DNA of 44,006 nt from UBA922 sp964565405 (GTDB lineage: Bacteria; Patescibacteriota; Patescibacteriia; Magasanikbacterales; UBA922): contig CAZMEW010000007.1 in NCBI GenBank assembly GCA_964565405.1, positions 1-44,006 of the forward strand, given 5' to 3'. The notes beneath the pieces were generated by a model. The model was not told the DNA's origin. It searched no databases and was given only the letters and a program-made list of their open reading frames with translations. This document shows, in pieces, positions 16,775 through 24,790 of the stretch; the first letter of the stretch is position 1; each line of letters starts with the position of its first letter. A program made the position numbers and the translations under genes.

Positions 16775-16814
16775 TTAGAATAATTAGAGTAATTAGGGCA
16801 CTTAGAATAATTGA
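16775..16814 (-). repeat. AT-rich terminal repeat, right copy (inverted)
   Basis: Its reverse complement contains AATTATTCTAAG, then CCTAATTACTCTAATTATTC, closely resembling the left copy at 16401-16430. The two arms enclose the pseudogene. Confidence 0.6.
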
Positions 16815-16839
16815 ATAGCTTATTTACAGATGTTATACT

Positions 16840-17562
16840 ATGAATCGTGTACTTCTGATTATTCCTATATATAATGGAGCACGATATCTCCCGCACACTT
16901 TTTCGGTACTTGAGAATCTGCACATAGAGACTTTGCGTATTGTATATGTGAATGATGGGAGTACGGATGAGACCGGACAGATTCTAACACAGTATGAAGG
17001 ACCGTTGCAAAAAACATCTGAAGTCCTGACACTTACAGAAAATAAGGGAAAGGGGAATGCGCTTTGTGAGGCTGTGAAAAAATACGCTTCTCACTATGAC
17101 ATCATTTGCTTTACTGACGTAGATATTCCCTATGGTATTACTGCAGTCGAGGAAGCGATCAAGAATTGTGTTCAGATGGATATTACTACCGGATTCCGAG
17201 TCATGGATCATGAACATAAACAGTATTCGGGTTACCGCTATATAGCAAACCGATTATTCAGACTCTTCATTCCAAAAGAGATCAGAAGATTCAAGGATAC
17301 ACAATGTGGACTCAAAGCATGTAAGTCGCAGGTTGCAGAGGATATTTTCAATTCGATAAAGACATTCCGGTGGACATTTGATCTTGAGATTTTCGTAATC
17401 GCACAAATTCGAGGTTATACGATCAGAGAAATTCCTGTTTCAATTCATTCCGCATCAATTGAGAGAAAAGGAGGTATTTCTTTTTTCAAAGATGGGTGGC
17501 AGATACTAAGAGATGTATACCGTATCCGTCGTAATATGAAAGCGCATAGGTATGAAAAATAA
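16840..17562 (+). CDS. Family 2 glycosyltransferase (dolichyl-phosphate-sugar synthase-like)
   Basis: The 240-residue product has a GT-A fold: LLIIPIYNGARYLPHT at the N-terminus, VYVNDGSTDETGQIL near residue 36 (nucleotide-sugar binding), NKGKGNAL near 68, FTDVDIPYG near 90 (DxD-like metal site), and a QCGLKACK segment near 157 of the kind seen in polyprenyl-phosphate-sugar synthases. No membrane segments are seen, so it is likely a peripheral enzyme that loads a sugar onto a lipid carrier for envelope glycans. A good promoter match (TTGAAT, 17 bases, TATACT at 16834-16839) abuts the ATG, which is too close for a normal start, so the true promoter or start is uncertain. It overlaps scpA by 11 bases. 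Confidence 0.85.
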   Translation: MNRVLLIIPIYNGARYLPHTFSVLENLHIETLRIVYVNDGSTDETGQILTQYEGPLQKTSEVLTLTENKGKGNALCEAVKKYASHYDIICFTDVDIPYGITAVEEAIKNCVQMDITTGFRVMDHEHKQYSGYRYIANRLFRLFIPKEIRRFKDTQCGLKACKSQVAEDIFNSIKTFRWTFDLEIFVIAQIRGYTIREIPVSIHSASIERKGGISFFKDGWQILRDVYRIRRNMKAHRYEK

Positions 17563-18250
17563 TATTACCGTACAATTTTCTTCATTTGATGGGCCGCTTG
17601 ATTTGTTACTATCTCTGATTGAAGAAAAAAAGATGGAGATTAGTGAGGTGTCCATTTCCCGGGTGACAGAAGAATTTTTGAAATATCTTGAGGGTCTCGA
17701 AGAGTCGGACGCAGAGGAGCTTGCAGATTTTCTGGTCATTGCTGCAAAACTACTATTTGTAAAATCAAAGCATCTCTTGAGCTCAGTTGCTCCTGAAGAA
17801 GACGAAGGAATTCCGCTCGAAGATCAATTGCGAGTATATCAGCTCTTTGTTGAGACCAGTAAGAAAATCGATAAGCGCTGGCTAGAACCGTCTCGAAGCT
17901 ACATTCGATTTGAGCCGCCCCATATTCCCGAAGTTATTCCATTACCTGAGAATCTCACGATTGAAGTGTGGAACTCAGCTATTACGGGTCTGCTCGAAAG
18001 AATCAAACCACCGAAGGCGATGCCCGAGACACATATCGATCGAGCAGTATCTCTCAAAGACACGATTACGAGGTTGAAAAAAATATTGGAAATAGAAAAA
18101 GAAACCGAATTTTCCGATATGCTAGGAGAGCATCCATCGAAAACTGAAATTATTATATGTTTTCTCGCGTTACTTGAACTCGTAAAACAGCAGGAAGTCG
18201 AAGTCAAACAGACAAATGCATTTTCACAAATTCATATTGCTAAAGTGTAA
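17552..18250 (+). CDS. scpA: Segregation and condensation protein A
   Basis: ScpA is the kleisin that bridges the SMC heads and, with ScpB, forms the bacterial condensin that compacts and separates chromosomes. The 232-residue product has the canonical N-terminus VQFSSFDGPLDLLLSLIEEK, the EELADFLVIAAKLLFVKSK helix near residue 58, and a C-terminal winged-helix region (KTEIIICFLALLELVKQQ). Length is normal. It overlaps the glycosyltransferase gene by 11 bases and is followed three bases later by scpB. No smc gene is in the window. Confidence 0.95.
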   Translation: MKNNITVQFSSFDGPLDLLLSLIEEKKMEISEVSISRVTEEFLKYLEGLEESDAEELADFLVIAAKLLFVKSKHLLSSVAPEEDEGIPLEDQLRVYQLFVETSKKIDKRWLEPSRSYIRFEPPHIPEVIPLPENLTIEVWNSAITGLLERIKPPKAMPETHIDRAVSLKDTITRLKKILEIEKETEFSDMLGEHPSKTEIIICFLALLELVKQQEVEVKQTNAFSQIHIAKV

Positions 18251-18253
18251 TCT

Positions 18254-18802
18254 ATGAAAGATAGTATCAGTACCATTGAATCAATTCTATTCGTCGCTTC
18301 AAAACCTTTGACAGTCGCATCGATTGCAAAAGCGCTTGACGTCTCTGAAGGAGAGATAGAGAATGCACTTGAGCGAATCTCCGAGAGGTATACAGGAAAT
18401 TGCGGAATTCATTTTATACGAGTAGAAAATACCGTTGAACTCGTAACCAACCCTGATAATGCGGCCATGGTTGAAAAATTTGTCGCACGAGATATATTAG
18501 GCGAGTTAACACGGGCACAACTTGAGACATTAACAGTGATTGGATATCGAGGACCCATTACACGGCCGGAAATAGAAGAAATACGAGGGGTCAATTGCGC
18601 AGTCATTCTTCGCACCTTGCTTATTCGTGATCTGATCGAGGAACATGAATCAGAGGTTAGTGTACTTCCAACATATACGATATCACTGACTGCGATGAGG
18701 CATCTCGGTGTGTCACGGGTTGAGGACTTACCTGATTATGATCAAATCAAGAATCATCCGTACTTTATACGGGGTACTGAAAATGGTGAATTAGGCAAAT
18801 AA
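18254..18802 (+). CDS. scpB: Segregation and condensation protein B
   Basis: ScpB dimerises through tandem winged-helix domains and binds ScpA in the SMC complex. The 182-residue product shows STIESILFVASKPLTVASIA at the N-terminus, the conserved LTRAQLETLTVIGYRGPITR near residue 88, then PEIEEIRGVN, and a C-terminal winged helix ending in HLGVSRVEDLPDY. It lies three bases after scpA and three before the carboxypeptidase gene, within one operon. Confidence 0.94.
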   Translation: MKDSISTIESILFVASKPLTVASIAKALDVSEGEIENALERISERYTGNCGIHFIRVENTVELVTNPDNAAMVEKFVARDILGELTRAQLETLTVIGYRGPITRPEIEEIRGVNCAVILRTLLIRDLIEEHESEVSVLPTYTISLTAMRHLGVSRVEDLPDYDQIKNHPYFIRGTENGELGK

Positions 18803-18805
18803 TGT

Positions 18806-19858
18806 ATGGCACAAGAAACAGGTAGAAATATTAATATGATTTCAAATAGCTTCCAGAATACGTGGCGTAATCTTATGTTTGCAGCGGTATGTGGTTCAGT
18901 GGTAATTGGCGGAGCAGTGTATCTATTCCATCGGGAGTTGTATTCACGCGTTATAATTTCCAATACCCAAACTTCGACATTAGTGCTTACAACCGCGGCG
19001 GGTGAGGTTAAAGGCATCAAAGAATATCGTCCCTACGTGATCGGGGGGGATGTAGTGCCTGAGCTGCGTATCCCAAGAAAGCGAGATATGTTCATCCCGT
19101 TTGATTTGCGCTTGATCTCTGCTGCTGGAGTATTAGTAAAAGACGTTGAAACGGGTGAGGTATTATTTGGAAATAACGAGTATACGATTCGGCCTCTAGC
19201 GAGTTTGACCAAACTTATGACGGCACTCGTACTCGAAGAAGAGATCGCTGATTGGGATATTCTCGCTACAACCCCAGACGATACAATCTATGACTCACAT
19301 ATATTTGCGCATGAATCAGGGACACTCGATCATTGGTTCGAAGTGGGGTTAGTCGGATCTTCCAATAGAGCTATACTTACTCTCGTTGATGCGTCACGTA
19401 AGTCTCGAGAAGAATTTGTAGCGCGAATGAATGAGAAAGCACAAGAACTGGGAATGTTAGAAACAGAATTTACTGATCCCACAGGCATTGATCCTGGTAA
19501 TATTTCAACGCCGTCTGATATTGCGTTGTTACTGGTAGAGGCTCTGAATAACGGGCATATAACCTCGACACTTACGCTTCATACGGTACAACACGAGGTG
19601 GTAAAGAAGAACACCACAATTCAAAGTACTAATTGGTTGTTGACGGGATGGATAAAGAGTGATTTTGTTGAACCAATAATCGGGAAAACCGGGTACATCG
19701 CTGAGTCTGATTATAATTTTGTCGGAAAATTCTCAAAAGATAAGAATCGTCATATTATGGTAGTCATACTCGGGTCAAAAGATCTAGAATCACGATTTAC
19801 TGATGCGCTTGCCCTGGCTAACTGGACATTTGCAAATTACGAATGGGTTAATCTATAG
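18806..19858 (+). CDS. D-alanyl-D-alanine carboxypeptidase (S11 family penicillin-binding protein)
   Basis: S11 enzymes remove the terminal D-Ala from peptidoglycan stem peptides and limit cross-linking. The 350-residue product has an N-terminal membrane anchor (LMFAAVCGSVVIGGAVYLF, about residues 23-41), then the three active-site motifs in order: SLTK (about 133-136, nucleophile Ser), SSN near 189, and KTG near 295. The C-terminal beta domain found in DacA is missing, so it resembles the shorter family members. It follows scpB by three bases and precedes an export-type membrane protein by six, in the same operon. Confidence 0.9.
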   Translation: MAQETGRNINMISNSFQNTWRNLMFAAVCGSVVIGGAVYLFHRELYSRVIISNTQTSTLVLTTAAGEVKGIKEYRPYVIGGDVVPELRIPRKRDMFIPFDLRLISAAGVLVKDVETGEVLFGNNEYTIRPLASLTKLMTALVLEEEIADWDILATTPDDTIYDSHIFAHESGTLDHWFEVGLVGSSNRAILTLVDASRKSREEFVARMNEKAQELGMLETEFTDPTGIDPGNISTPSDIALLLVEALNNGHITSTLTLHTVQHEVVKKNTTIQSTNWLLTGWIKSDFVEPIIGKTGYIAESDYNFVGKFSKDKNRHIMVVILGSKDLESRFTDALALANWTFANYEWVNL

Positions 19859-19864
19859 TTCACT

Positions 19865-20365
19865 ATGAATCTAATTGCGTGGATAGCCTCAATGCCGCAT
19901 GAACTAGCAGTTTTTTTGCTTTCGATGATTCCGATAACAGAATTTCAGGTTTCAATTCCTTTGGGAATCGAAACCTTCAAATTACCAGTGTGGGAAGTGT
20001 GGGTTCTGGCACTTGCAGGAAATATGGTTCCAGTCTTTATATTATTGTGGGCGCTTCCAAAGATATATCACTGGATCCTCACATTACCGGTAATCGGAAA
20101 TTTTCTAATTAAAAAAGTAGAAAAAGATCGAATCGAATTTGCAAAAAAATACGAAAAATATGGACCAATTGCTCTAATGTCATTTATCGCAATCCCGCTT
20201 CCACTGACAGGCGCGTGGACCGCATCACTTGTCGCGTTTGTTTTCAATATTCCATACAAAAAAGCCGCATTCTATATTTTTTTAGGCGGCTGTGTTGCAG
20301 TCACGATTGTAGTATTGCTTACCTTATTTGCAGGAACAACAATACGCATGTTATTTGCACGCTAG
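19865..20365 (+). CDS. Small multidrug-export family membrane protein (PF06695-type)
   Basis: The 166-residue product has about four hydrophobic segments. It carries the family features ELAVFLLSMIPITEFQVSIP at the N-terminus, the KYEKYGPIALMSFIAIPLPL segment near residue 97, and TGAWTASLVAF. The family is named for possible small-molecule export but its substrate is not established. It is the last gene of the plus-strand operon starting at the glycosyltransferase. Its stop overlaps the convergent metallophosphoesterase gene by four bases. Confidence 0.85.
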   Translation: MNLIAWIASMPHELAVFLLSMIPITEFQVSIPLGIETFKLPVWEVWVLALAGNMVPVFILLWALPKIYHWILTLPVIGNFLIKKVEKDRIEFAKKYEKYGPIALMSFIAIPLPLTGAWTASLVAFVFNIPYKKAAFYIFLGGCVAVTIVVLLTLFAGTTIRMLFAR

Positions 20366-21300
20366 AATCCACTTATAGTCAAGAGTGCAATCTCTGGTGG
20401 ACAGAACAAGCGAGCACGGGGTTCTGATTCCCCAAGACCCCGAGAAACAAATAAATATTCTCCTTTCCTTTCAGGTTCGTGTAATCCTTGGTATAAATTT
20501 TTTGGAATAACAGTGTCCACGTATGCGAGAGGGCCAATATAGGGAAGCCTCAATTGTCCACCATGGGTGTGTCCGGAAATTGTAAGGTCAATTCCTTCGG
20601 GGTGAGGGTGAAAGAGATATACTGGATTGTGGATGAGGGCAATTTTAGGAATGGAACTATGAGTATCTTCAATGGATTGGTAATTCAGCTTACCGCTCCA
20701 TACTTCATCGCCGCCAAAGAGTAGTATTTTCTGTCCTTTGATTTCGATTTCACGTGTCTGGTTTTGAAGATAGGTAATCCCATAGGATTCAAATGTCTGT
20801 CGGACATGATTGCTCAGATCAGCAAATCTCTCTTGGTTGGGATTATCTGGTAGATAATTACTGAGTCCATACTCATGATTCCCATGCACTGCATAGACAG
20901 GATAGTTGTTAACTAATTTTGTAAGCGGAGACAAATAATGTACCTCATGCTGATTATAGACACAGTTGAATATATGATCACCGACCAAGACAACTAAATC
21001 AGGATTAAGTTTGACGACGAGATTAACTACACGTTCAAAAAATTTGGTCTTTTTATACGGACCTGCGTGTAGGTCAGTGAGCACCGCAATAGTGAATGTG
21101 TGAGTTACTTTGGAAAGTTTGATTGGTACATGGCGTATCTCAATTTTTCTGGGTTCGATAAAACTTCCCCAGATTAATACGATAAAAAAGATTAGGGGAA
21201 ATAATGAAAGAAAAGGGATGGACGAAAAAAAAATAAAAAACGCTATCAAGGTAAATACGATACTGCCGCCAATTATGGAATCATAATATATGGGTTTCAT
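20362..21300 (-). CDS. Membrane-anchored calcineurin-like metallophosphoesterase (YkuE/YaeI type)
   Basis: The 312-residue product begins with two hydrophobic segments (about residues 10-45) and then the phosphoesterase motifs: LTDLHAGPYK near 75, VLVGDHIF near 105, VHGNHEYG near 140, LIHNP near 224, and SGHTHGGQLRLP near 243. These residues bind the two catalytic metals. Related enzymes act on phospholipids or UDP-linked lipids, so an envelope role is likely; the substrate cannot be told from sequence. It is convergent with, and overlaps by four bases, the small export protein gene. Confidence 0.88.
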   Translation of the reverse strand: MKPIYYDSIIGGSIVFTLIAFFIFFSSIPFLSLFPLIFFIVLIWGSFIEPRKIEIRHVPIKLSKVTHTFTIAVLTDLHAGPYKKTKFFERVVNLVVKLNPDLVVLVGDHIFNCVYNQHEVHYLSPLTKLVNNYPVYAVHGNHEYGLSNYLPDNPNQERFADLSNHVRQTFESYGITYLQNQTREIEIKGQKILLFGGDEVWSGKLNYQSIEDTHSSIPKIALIHNPVYLFHPHPEGIDLTISGHTHGGQLRLPYIGPLAYVDTVIPKNLYQGLHEPERKGEYLFVSRGLGESEPRARLFCPPEIALLTISGF

Positions 21301-21387
21301 AATTGAAAATCATTGTAGTGAGAATTAATATTCGAAGATGTAAAACAGTGTAACATAGTGCCTATACTGTTGTATACCATGAGTATT

Positions 21388-21453
21388 CAAAAACCGCATC
21401 ATAGTGCGGTGTTGTGTAAGGGAGAACCGGGTCGCGACGAATCGCTTCCCGGT
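21388..21453 (-). terminator. Double-hairpin terminator after the 21462 gene
   Basis: On the minus strand, a nested GC-rich hairpin (ACCGGG / CCCGGT with an inner GCGA / TCGC, 21426-21453) is followed by ACCGCA-CTATGA-TGCGGT and TTTTTG (21388-21410), a textbook intrinsic terminator. It ends the GC-rich gene at 21462-22010. Confidence 0.75.
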
Positions 21454-21461
21454 CCCGTATA

Positions 21462-22010
21462 TCAGCCAGTCGCTTTGAGAGGGGTGTGGGCGACGAAGCG
21501 GAAGGGGTGCTCACGTCCGCGACCATCGTAGATGATCGTGCCAGAGTGTTCTTTGCCCCCTTTATTGACTTGTCTCCAGGTGAACTGGCTGCCCTGCCTC
21601 ATGACCATGAGACGCTCAGAAATCGTGCCGAGACTAGCATAGGTCCGAGGACGAGGGTTCTTCCACCGTTCACCGTATGCCCAGGTCTTCACATGCTCAT
21701 CAGGAGTCGTTGATGCGCGACCACTTGAGAGTACGTGACAGAGCACGAGTACCTTGTCATTGAGTAAGGATGATTTCCAGGACTCAATCAGAAGTGTCTT
21801 ACCATGACCCCCGACGATGATCTCGGCCTCAGTAATGTATTGTTGATCAGAGGTTGTGAGTCGACTTCTGAGGCCGATGTTGGTCGAGATGAAGGTTGAG
21901 GGCATGCCGCGCCCACCACCACCAACTTCGATACCAGATCGGTAGAGGTTGATTTGGCGGGTATACTCGACTTTGCCAGTGGTATGTACAGTTATTTCGT
22001 AACAGAACAC
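21462..22010 (-). CDS. Unknown GC-rich protein
   Basis: The product is about 182 residues from a GTG at 22010, chosen because AGGAG lies eight bases upstream. The longer open frame would begin with a TTG at 22055 that falls inside the promoter's -10 region. No signal peptide or membrane segment is obvious. A Gly-rich turn (EVGGGGRGMPS, about residues 29-39) and many beta-strand-like stretches suggest a compact beta protein. It is much richer in GC than the metallophosphoesterase beside it. It is monocistronic, with its own near-consensus promoter and double terminator. I recognise no family. Confidence 0.62.
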   Translation of the reverse strand: MFCYEITVHTTGKVEYTRQINLYRSGIEVGGGGRGMPSTFISTNIGLRSRLTTSDQQYITEAEIIVGGHGKTLLIESWKSSLLNDKVLVLCHVLSSGRASTTPDEHVKTWAYGERWKNPRPRTYASLGTISERLMVMRQGSQFTWRQVNKGGKEHSGTIIYDGRGREHPFRFVAHTPLKATG

Positions 22011-22056
22011 AGCCGTTTCTCCTGAGATGGGTAAGGTGCAGTGCAGAATGTGCAAT

Positions 22057-22084
22057 AGTATAGTACAAAAATAAAAAAAGTCAA
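22057..22084 (-). promoter_or_regulatory. Promoter of the 21462-22010 gene
   Basis: Minus-strand TTGACT (complement of 22079-22084), 16-base AT-rich spacer and TATACT (complement of 22057-22062). It gives a leader of about 40 bases to the GTG at 22010. Confidence 0.7.
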
Positions 22085-22110
22085 GTATATCGGATGAAAA
22101 TTACCAATAA

Positions 22111-22138
22111 AAAACACCCTAATGAATTAGGGTGTTTT
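22111..22138. terminator. Bidirectional terminator
   Basis: AACACCCTAAT pairs with ATTAGGGTGTT around a short loop, with T-runs available on both strands. It ends the minus-strand gene at 22256-22600. Confidence 0.75.
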
Positions 22139-22142
22139 ATCG

Positions 22143-22202
22143 AAGACCGGCACTACTTTATCTAAAATTGTGTTTAGACAAGGTAGTTGTGGCCGGCCTT
22201 CA
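22143..22202 (-). other. Long imperfect hairpin in the 3' region of the 22256 gene
   Basis: GAAGACCGGCACTACTTTAT and TCTAAA (22143-22166) pair imperfectly with 22173-22202 across a six-base loop, giving a stem of more than 20 bp with a few bulges. It lies between the stop at 22256 and the terminator at 22111-22138, so it would be in the mRNA 3' tail or be a separate small structured RNA. Confidence 0.5.
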
Positions 22203-22255
22203 TCGTCTCGATATACTTCCTTCCACCGCTACCCCTTATTGAAGGGAAGTGCATG

Positions 22256-22600
22256 CTATAGCACGGTCAGGTAGATGTTCTGGTCAGTGTACCCGTCTTT
22301 GTGGAAGATACGCGCAACGACGCGCCCATCCGTGTCGACGAGATACAACAGTCGATGGTCGGCTTCGTGAGCCGAGACCTTCTTCCAGCCTTGCGGAAGG
22401 AAGACACGAACGTACTTGGGGGGGACGTTGTCCTGCGAGAGGAAGACTACACCAAGCGCAATGAGCGCCTGCTTGCCGTTCTTCCCCATATCAGCGGGAA
22501 GCCAGCCTTCGTTCCGGAGGAACTCTGCGATCAGGGCTTTCTCCCGCGCCACGCACCTCTCAGATTCCGTCGGCTGACCAGGGGGGGAGGCATTCTTCAT
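22256..22600 (-). CDS. Unknown GC-rich small protein
   Basis: The product is about 114 residues from the ATG at 22600 (MKNASPPGQPTESERC), chosen because AAAGGA lies nine bases upstream and because the longer open frame would start inside the -35 box at 22682-22687. The first part is charged and helical (AREKALIAEFLRNEGW). The second ends in a beta-rich segment (YLVDTDGRVVARIFHKDGY). No signal or membrane segment is seen. It is GC-rich, monocistronic and strongly promoted, like the 21462 gene next to it. I recognise no family. Confidence 0.6.
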   Translation of the reverse strand: MKNASPPGQPTESERCVAREKALIAEFLRNEGWLPADMGKNGKQALIALGVVFLSQDNVPPKYVRVFLPQGWKKVSAHEADHRLLYLVDTDGRVVARIFHKDGYTDQNIYLTVL

Positions 22601-22658
22601 GATGGAACGTCCTTTGTTAAGGTGACATACCTGTCGGCATGGTCGAAAACGACAGTTA

Positions 22659-22687
22659 AAAATATCAGATTTTATTGTATTTGTCAA
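22659..22687 (-). promoter_or_regulatory. Promoter of the 22256-22600 gene
   Basis: Minus-strand TTGACA (complement of 22682-22687), 17-base spacer and TATTTT (complement of 22659-22664), about 60 bases before the chosen ATG. Confidence 0.65.
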
Positions 22688-22703
22688 GAGTTATGGATAA
22701 AAC

Positions 22704-22727
22704 AAAAAGCCTCTTTAACGAGGCTTT
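22704..22727 (-). terminator. Terminator of tRNA-Leu
   Basis: On the minus strand AAGCCTC-GTTAAA-GAGGCTT is followed by a T-run, six bases after the CCA end of the tRNA. Confidence 0.75.
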
Positions 22728-22732
22728 TATTA

Positions 22733-22819
22733 TGGTGCCCAGGGAGAGAATCGAACTCTCACGATATTGCTATCACGGGATTTTGAGTCCCGCGTGTCTA
22801 CCAATTCCACCACCTGGGC
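22733..22819 (-). tRNA. tRNA-Leu (anticodon CAA)
   Basis: The minus strand gives an acceptor stem GCCCAGG / CCTGGGC, an anticodon stem CGGGA / TCCCG with loop CTCAAAA (anticodon CAA, reading UUG), a long variable arm as expected for leucine (TGATAGCAATATCGTG region), the T-arm GAGAGTTCGATTCTCTC, and an encoded CCA end (complement of 22733-22735). It has its own promoter and terminator. Confidence 0.95.
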
Positions 22820-22844
22820 GTGTATTAGGTTATGGATACCAGAG

Positions 22845-22873
22845 ATAATATAGGTTGTTCGCCCTTTTGTCAA
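22845..22873 (-). promoter_or_regulatory. Promoter of tRNA-Leu
   Basis: Minus-strand TTGACA (complement of 22868-22873), 17-base spacer and TATTAT (complement of 22845-22850). It is divergent from parA, whose own likely -10 box TATAAT lies at 22882-22887. Confidence 0.65.
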
Positions 22874-22906
22874 CGATATGTTATAATTAGTGCCGATTAT
22901 AAAACT

Positions 22907-23674
22907 ATGGCAAAAGTCATTGGAATCGTCAATCAAAAAGGTGGAGTAGGGAAAACCACAACTACGGTCAATGTTGCTGCTTTTTTGGCTGAGCTCGGCA
23001 AAATGGTTTTGATTGTAGATATGGATCCCCAAGGCAATGCTACGAGTGGGTTAGGCGTCAATCGAAATGAAATTGAACATGGGATTTATGAAGCACTCGC
23101 CAAACAAAAAAATATTGGAGATATTATATGTGAGACTCCACATGTCGGACTTCGTATTGCTCCTGCCACTCAGAATCTTGCGGGAGCATCAGTAGAGCTT
23201 GTCTCGGTAGAAAATCGGGAATTCCAACTTCGTGAACTCTTGAGTGAGATCCGTCATGGGTATGATTACATTTTGATAGACTGCCCACCATCGCTTGGGC
23301 TTCTCACCGTGAATAGTCTCGTTGCCGCAGATCAATTATTGATTCCAGTGCAAGCAGAATATTACGCACTTGAAGGACTGGGACAATTACTTGAAACAGT
23401 AAAATTGGTTCAGACGCATATTCATCCCGAACTCGAAGTGTTGGGTGCGGTTTTGACGATGTTTGATAAACGAACCAGACTGTCAACTGAAGTTATGACC
23501 GAATTATACAAATATTTCCCTAATAATATTTTTCGTTCCGTAATTCCGCGCACTATTAGACTTGCTGAAGCACCGAGTTTTGGTAAGTCAATTTTGCATT
23601 ATGAACCGAATGGAAAGGGCGCAAAAGCATATGAAAAACTTGCTCGAGAAATACTTGAGCGTCACTATAACTAA
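22907..23674 (+). CDS. parA: Chromosome-partitioning ATPase ParA (Soj)
   Basis: ParA is a deviant Walker ATPase that moves ParB-parS complexes during chromosome segregation. The 255-residue product opens MAKVIGIVNQKGGVGKTTTT, with the deviant Walker A KGGVGKTT, then VDMDPQGNATSGLG (Walker A') near residue 40, and DYILIDCPPSLGLL (Walker B) near 115. There is no N-terminal HTH, so it is the chromosomal Soj type. The start at 22907 was preferred over 22832, which lies upstream of the -10 box TATAAT at 22882-22887. parB follows eight bases later. Confidence 0.95.
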   Translation: MAKVIGIVNQKGGVGKTTTTVNVAAFLAELGKMVLIVDMDPQGNATSGLGVNRNEIEHGIYEALAKQKNIGDIICETPHVGLRIAPATQNLAGASVELVSVENREFQLRELLSEIRHGYDYILIDCPPSLGLLTVNSLVAADQLLIPVQAEYYALEGLGQLLETVKLVQTHIHPELEVLGAVLTMFDKRTRLSTEVMTELYKYFPNNIFRSVIPRTIRLAEAPSFGKSILHYEPNGKGAKAYEKLAREILERHYN

Positions 23675-23682
23675 TTTTCTAT

Positions 23683-24546
23683 ATGGCACTTGGCAAAGGG
23701 CTTAGTTCACTCATTCCTCAACAGAGAAAAGTGAGAGATATTATCAGAAAAGAAACTGGACTGGTTCCTCAAAAAACAGATTCAATTCTGCAGATTTCGA
23801 TAGCCGAAATCACTCCCAATTCAGAACAGCCCCGAAAAGAATTCAATCATCAGGATTTGGAAGATCTGGTCGCATCAATAAAAAAGCACGGCATATTGCA
23901 GCCGCTTGTCGTAACCGAAAAATCAGACGGAGGATATGAACTTATTGCTGGAGAAAGACGCTTGAGAGCATCTCAAATCGCAGGTCTTTCTACGGTTCCC
24001 GCATTGGTGAGAACTGCCACACAACAAGAAAAGCTTGAGTTAGCCCTTATCGAAAATATTCAGCGCCAAGCGCTTAATGCGATTGAAGAAGCGTATGCAT
24101 TTTCTCGACTGATGGAAGAGTTCAATCTAACCCAAGCGGAAGTTGCCGATCAGGTGGGAAAGAGTCGACCTGCAGTTGCAAACACGATTCGTCTGCTTGA
24201 TTTACCTTCTCCGATACAAAAAGCATTGATTAATGGCGAGATTAGTCCAGGGAAAGCACGCGCACTACTGAGTCTGAAAGATGAGAAGGAACAACTCGAA
24301 GTATTTAAGAGTATGGCAGGGCGCGAGATGAGTGTACGCGCGCTTGAGGCAGAGGTATCCAGTAAGGGTGCCGACTCTCGCAAAGGCTCAGTAAGAAGGG
24401 ACCCAAATCTGGGTGCTCAGGAAAGAATGCTAGAAGATAGATTACATACACGAGTACATATTACGAGAAAAGGTGATAAGGGTACTATTGTAATCGAATA
24501 CCACACGAGAGAAGAATTGAAACGCATTATTGAAGAGATAGTATAA
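23683..24546 (+). CDS. parB: Chromosome-partitioning protein ParB (Spo0J)
   Basis: ParB binds parS, slides as a CTP-dependent clamp and loads SMC. The 287-residue product has the usual MALGKGLSSLIP start, then the N-terminal CTPase box GGYELIAGERRLRASQIAGL near residue 84, the ALIENIQRQALNAIEEAYAF segment near 123, a helix-turn-helix around LTQAEVADQVGKSRPAVANT near 150, and a C-terminal dimerisation region. It is in an operon with parA and ends at a strong terminator. No clear parS palindrome was picked out by eye. Confidence 0.95.
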   Translation: MALGKGLSSLIPQQRKVRDIIRKETGLVPQKTDSILQISIAEITPNSEQPRKEFNHQDLEDLVASIKKHGILQPLVVTEKSDGGYELIAGERRLRASQIAGLSTVPALVRTATQQEKLELALIENIQRQALNAIEEAYAFSRLMEEFNLTQAEVADQVGKSRPAVANTIRLLDLPSPIQKALINGEISPGKARALLSLKDEKEQLEVFKSMAGREMSVRALEAEVSSKGADSRKGSVRRDPNLGAQERMLEDRLHTRVHITRKGDKGTIVIEYHTREELKRIIEEIV

Positions 24547-24557
24547 ATACAAAACCA

Positions 24558-24585
24558 AAATCCGACCCCTATGGTCGGATTTTTG
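24558..24585 (+). terminator. Terminator of parAB
   Basis: AAATCCGACC-CCTAT-GGTCGGATTT followed by TTG, 12 bases after the parB stop. Confidence 0.8.
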
Positions 24586-24714
24586 ATGTAGCAAGGAAGA
24601 AGACCTCAATGCCGATGGTAATAATAAGGCTCTTCACTCGCTACGAAAATCAGTATATACGATAAAAGTAGACTATGCAAGTATGAGATCCTGTAATAAA
24701 CAAAAGGCTTGAAA

Positions 24715-24784
24715 ATAAGAAAACCCCGATCAATTAAGACTGGGGTTTCCTCTCAGCGTTTAAGTCGCTGCCTTATTATTACCT
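24715..24784 (-). ncRNA. Probable small RNA, about 70 nt, unknown class
   Basis: No open frame explains this part of the 346-base gap between parB and relA. A near-consensus minus-strand promoter (24791-24819) would start transcription at about 24784. The transcript would then hold a hairpin CAGCG-ACTTAAA-CGCTG (24754-24770), a single-stranded AGAGGAA, and an intrinsic terminator AAACCCC...GGGGTTT (24748-24721) followed by a T-rich tail. Promoter, one stable hairpin and terminator with no start codon between them are what a stand-alone small RNA gene looks like. The exposed GAGAGG could pair with other RNAs. It does not match a class I know (too short for 6S, RNase P, SRP or tmRNA). The rest of the gap, 24586-24714, shows nothing recognisable. 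Confidence 0.6.
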
Positions 24785-24790
24785 ATTGAG

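Noticed and set aside
22907..24546. parAB as a sign of a plasmid or of oriC in the window
   Set aside because: The genes are the chromosomal Soj/Spo0J type, and no dnaA, rep gene or DnaA-box cluster was seen nearby.
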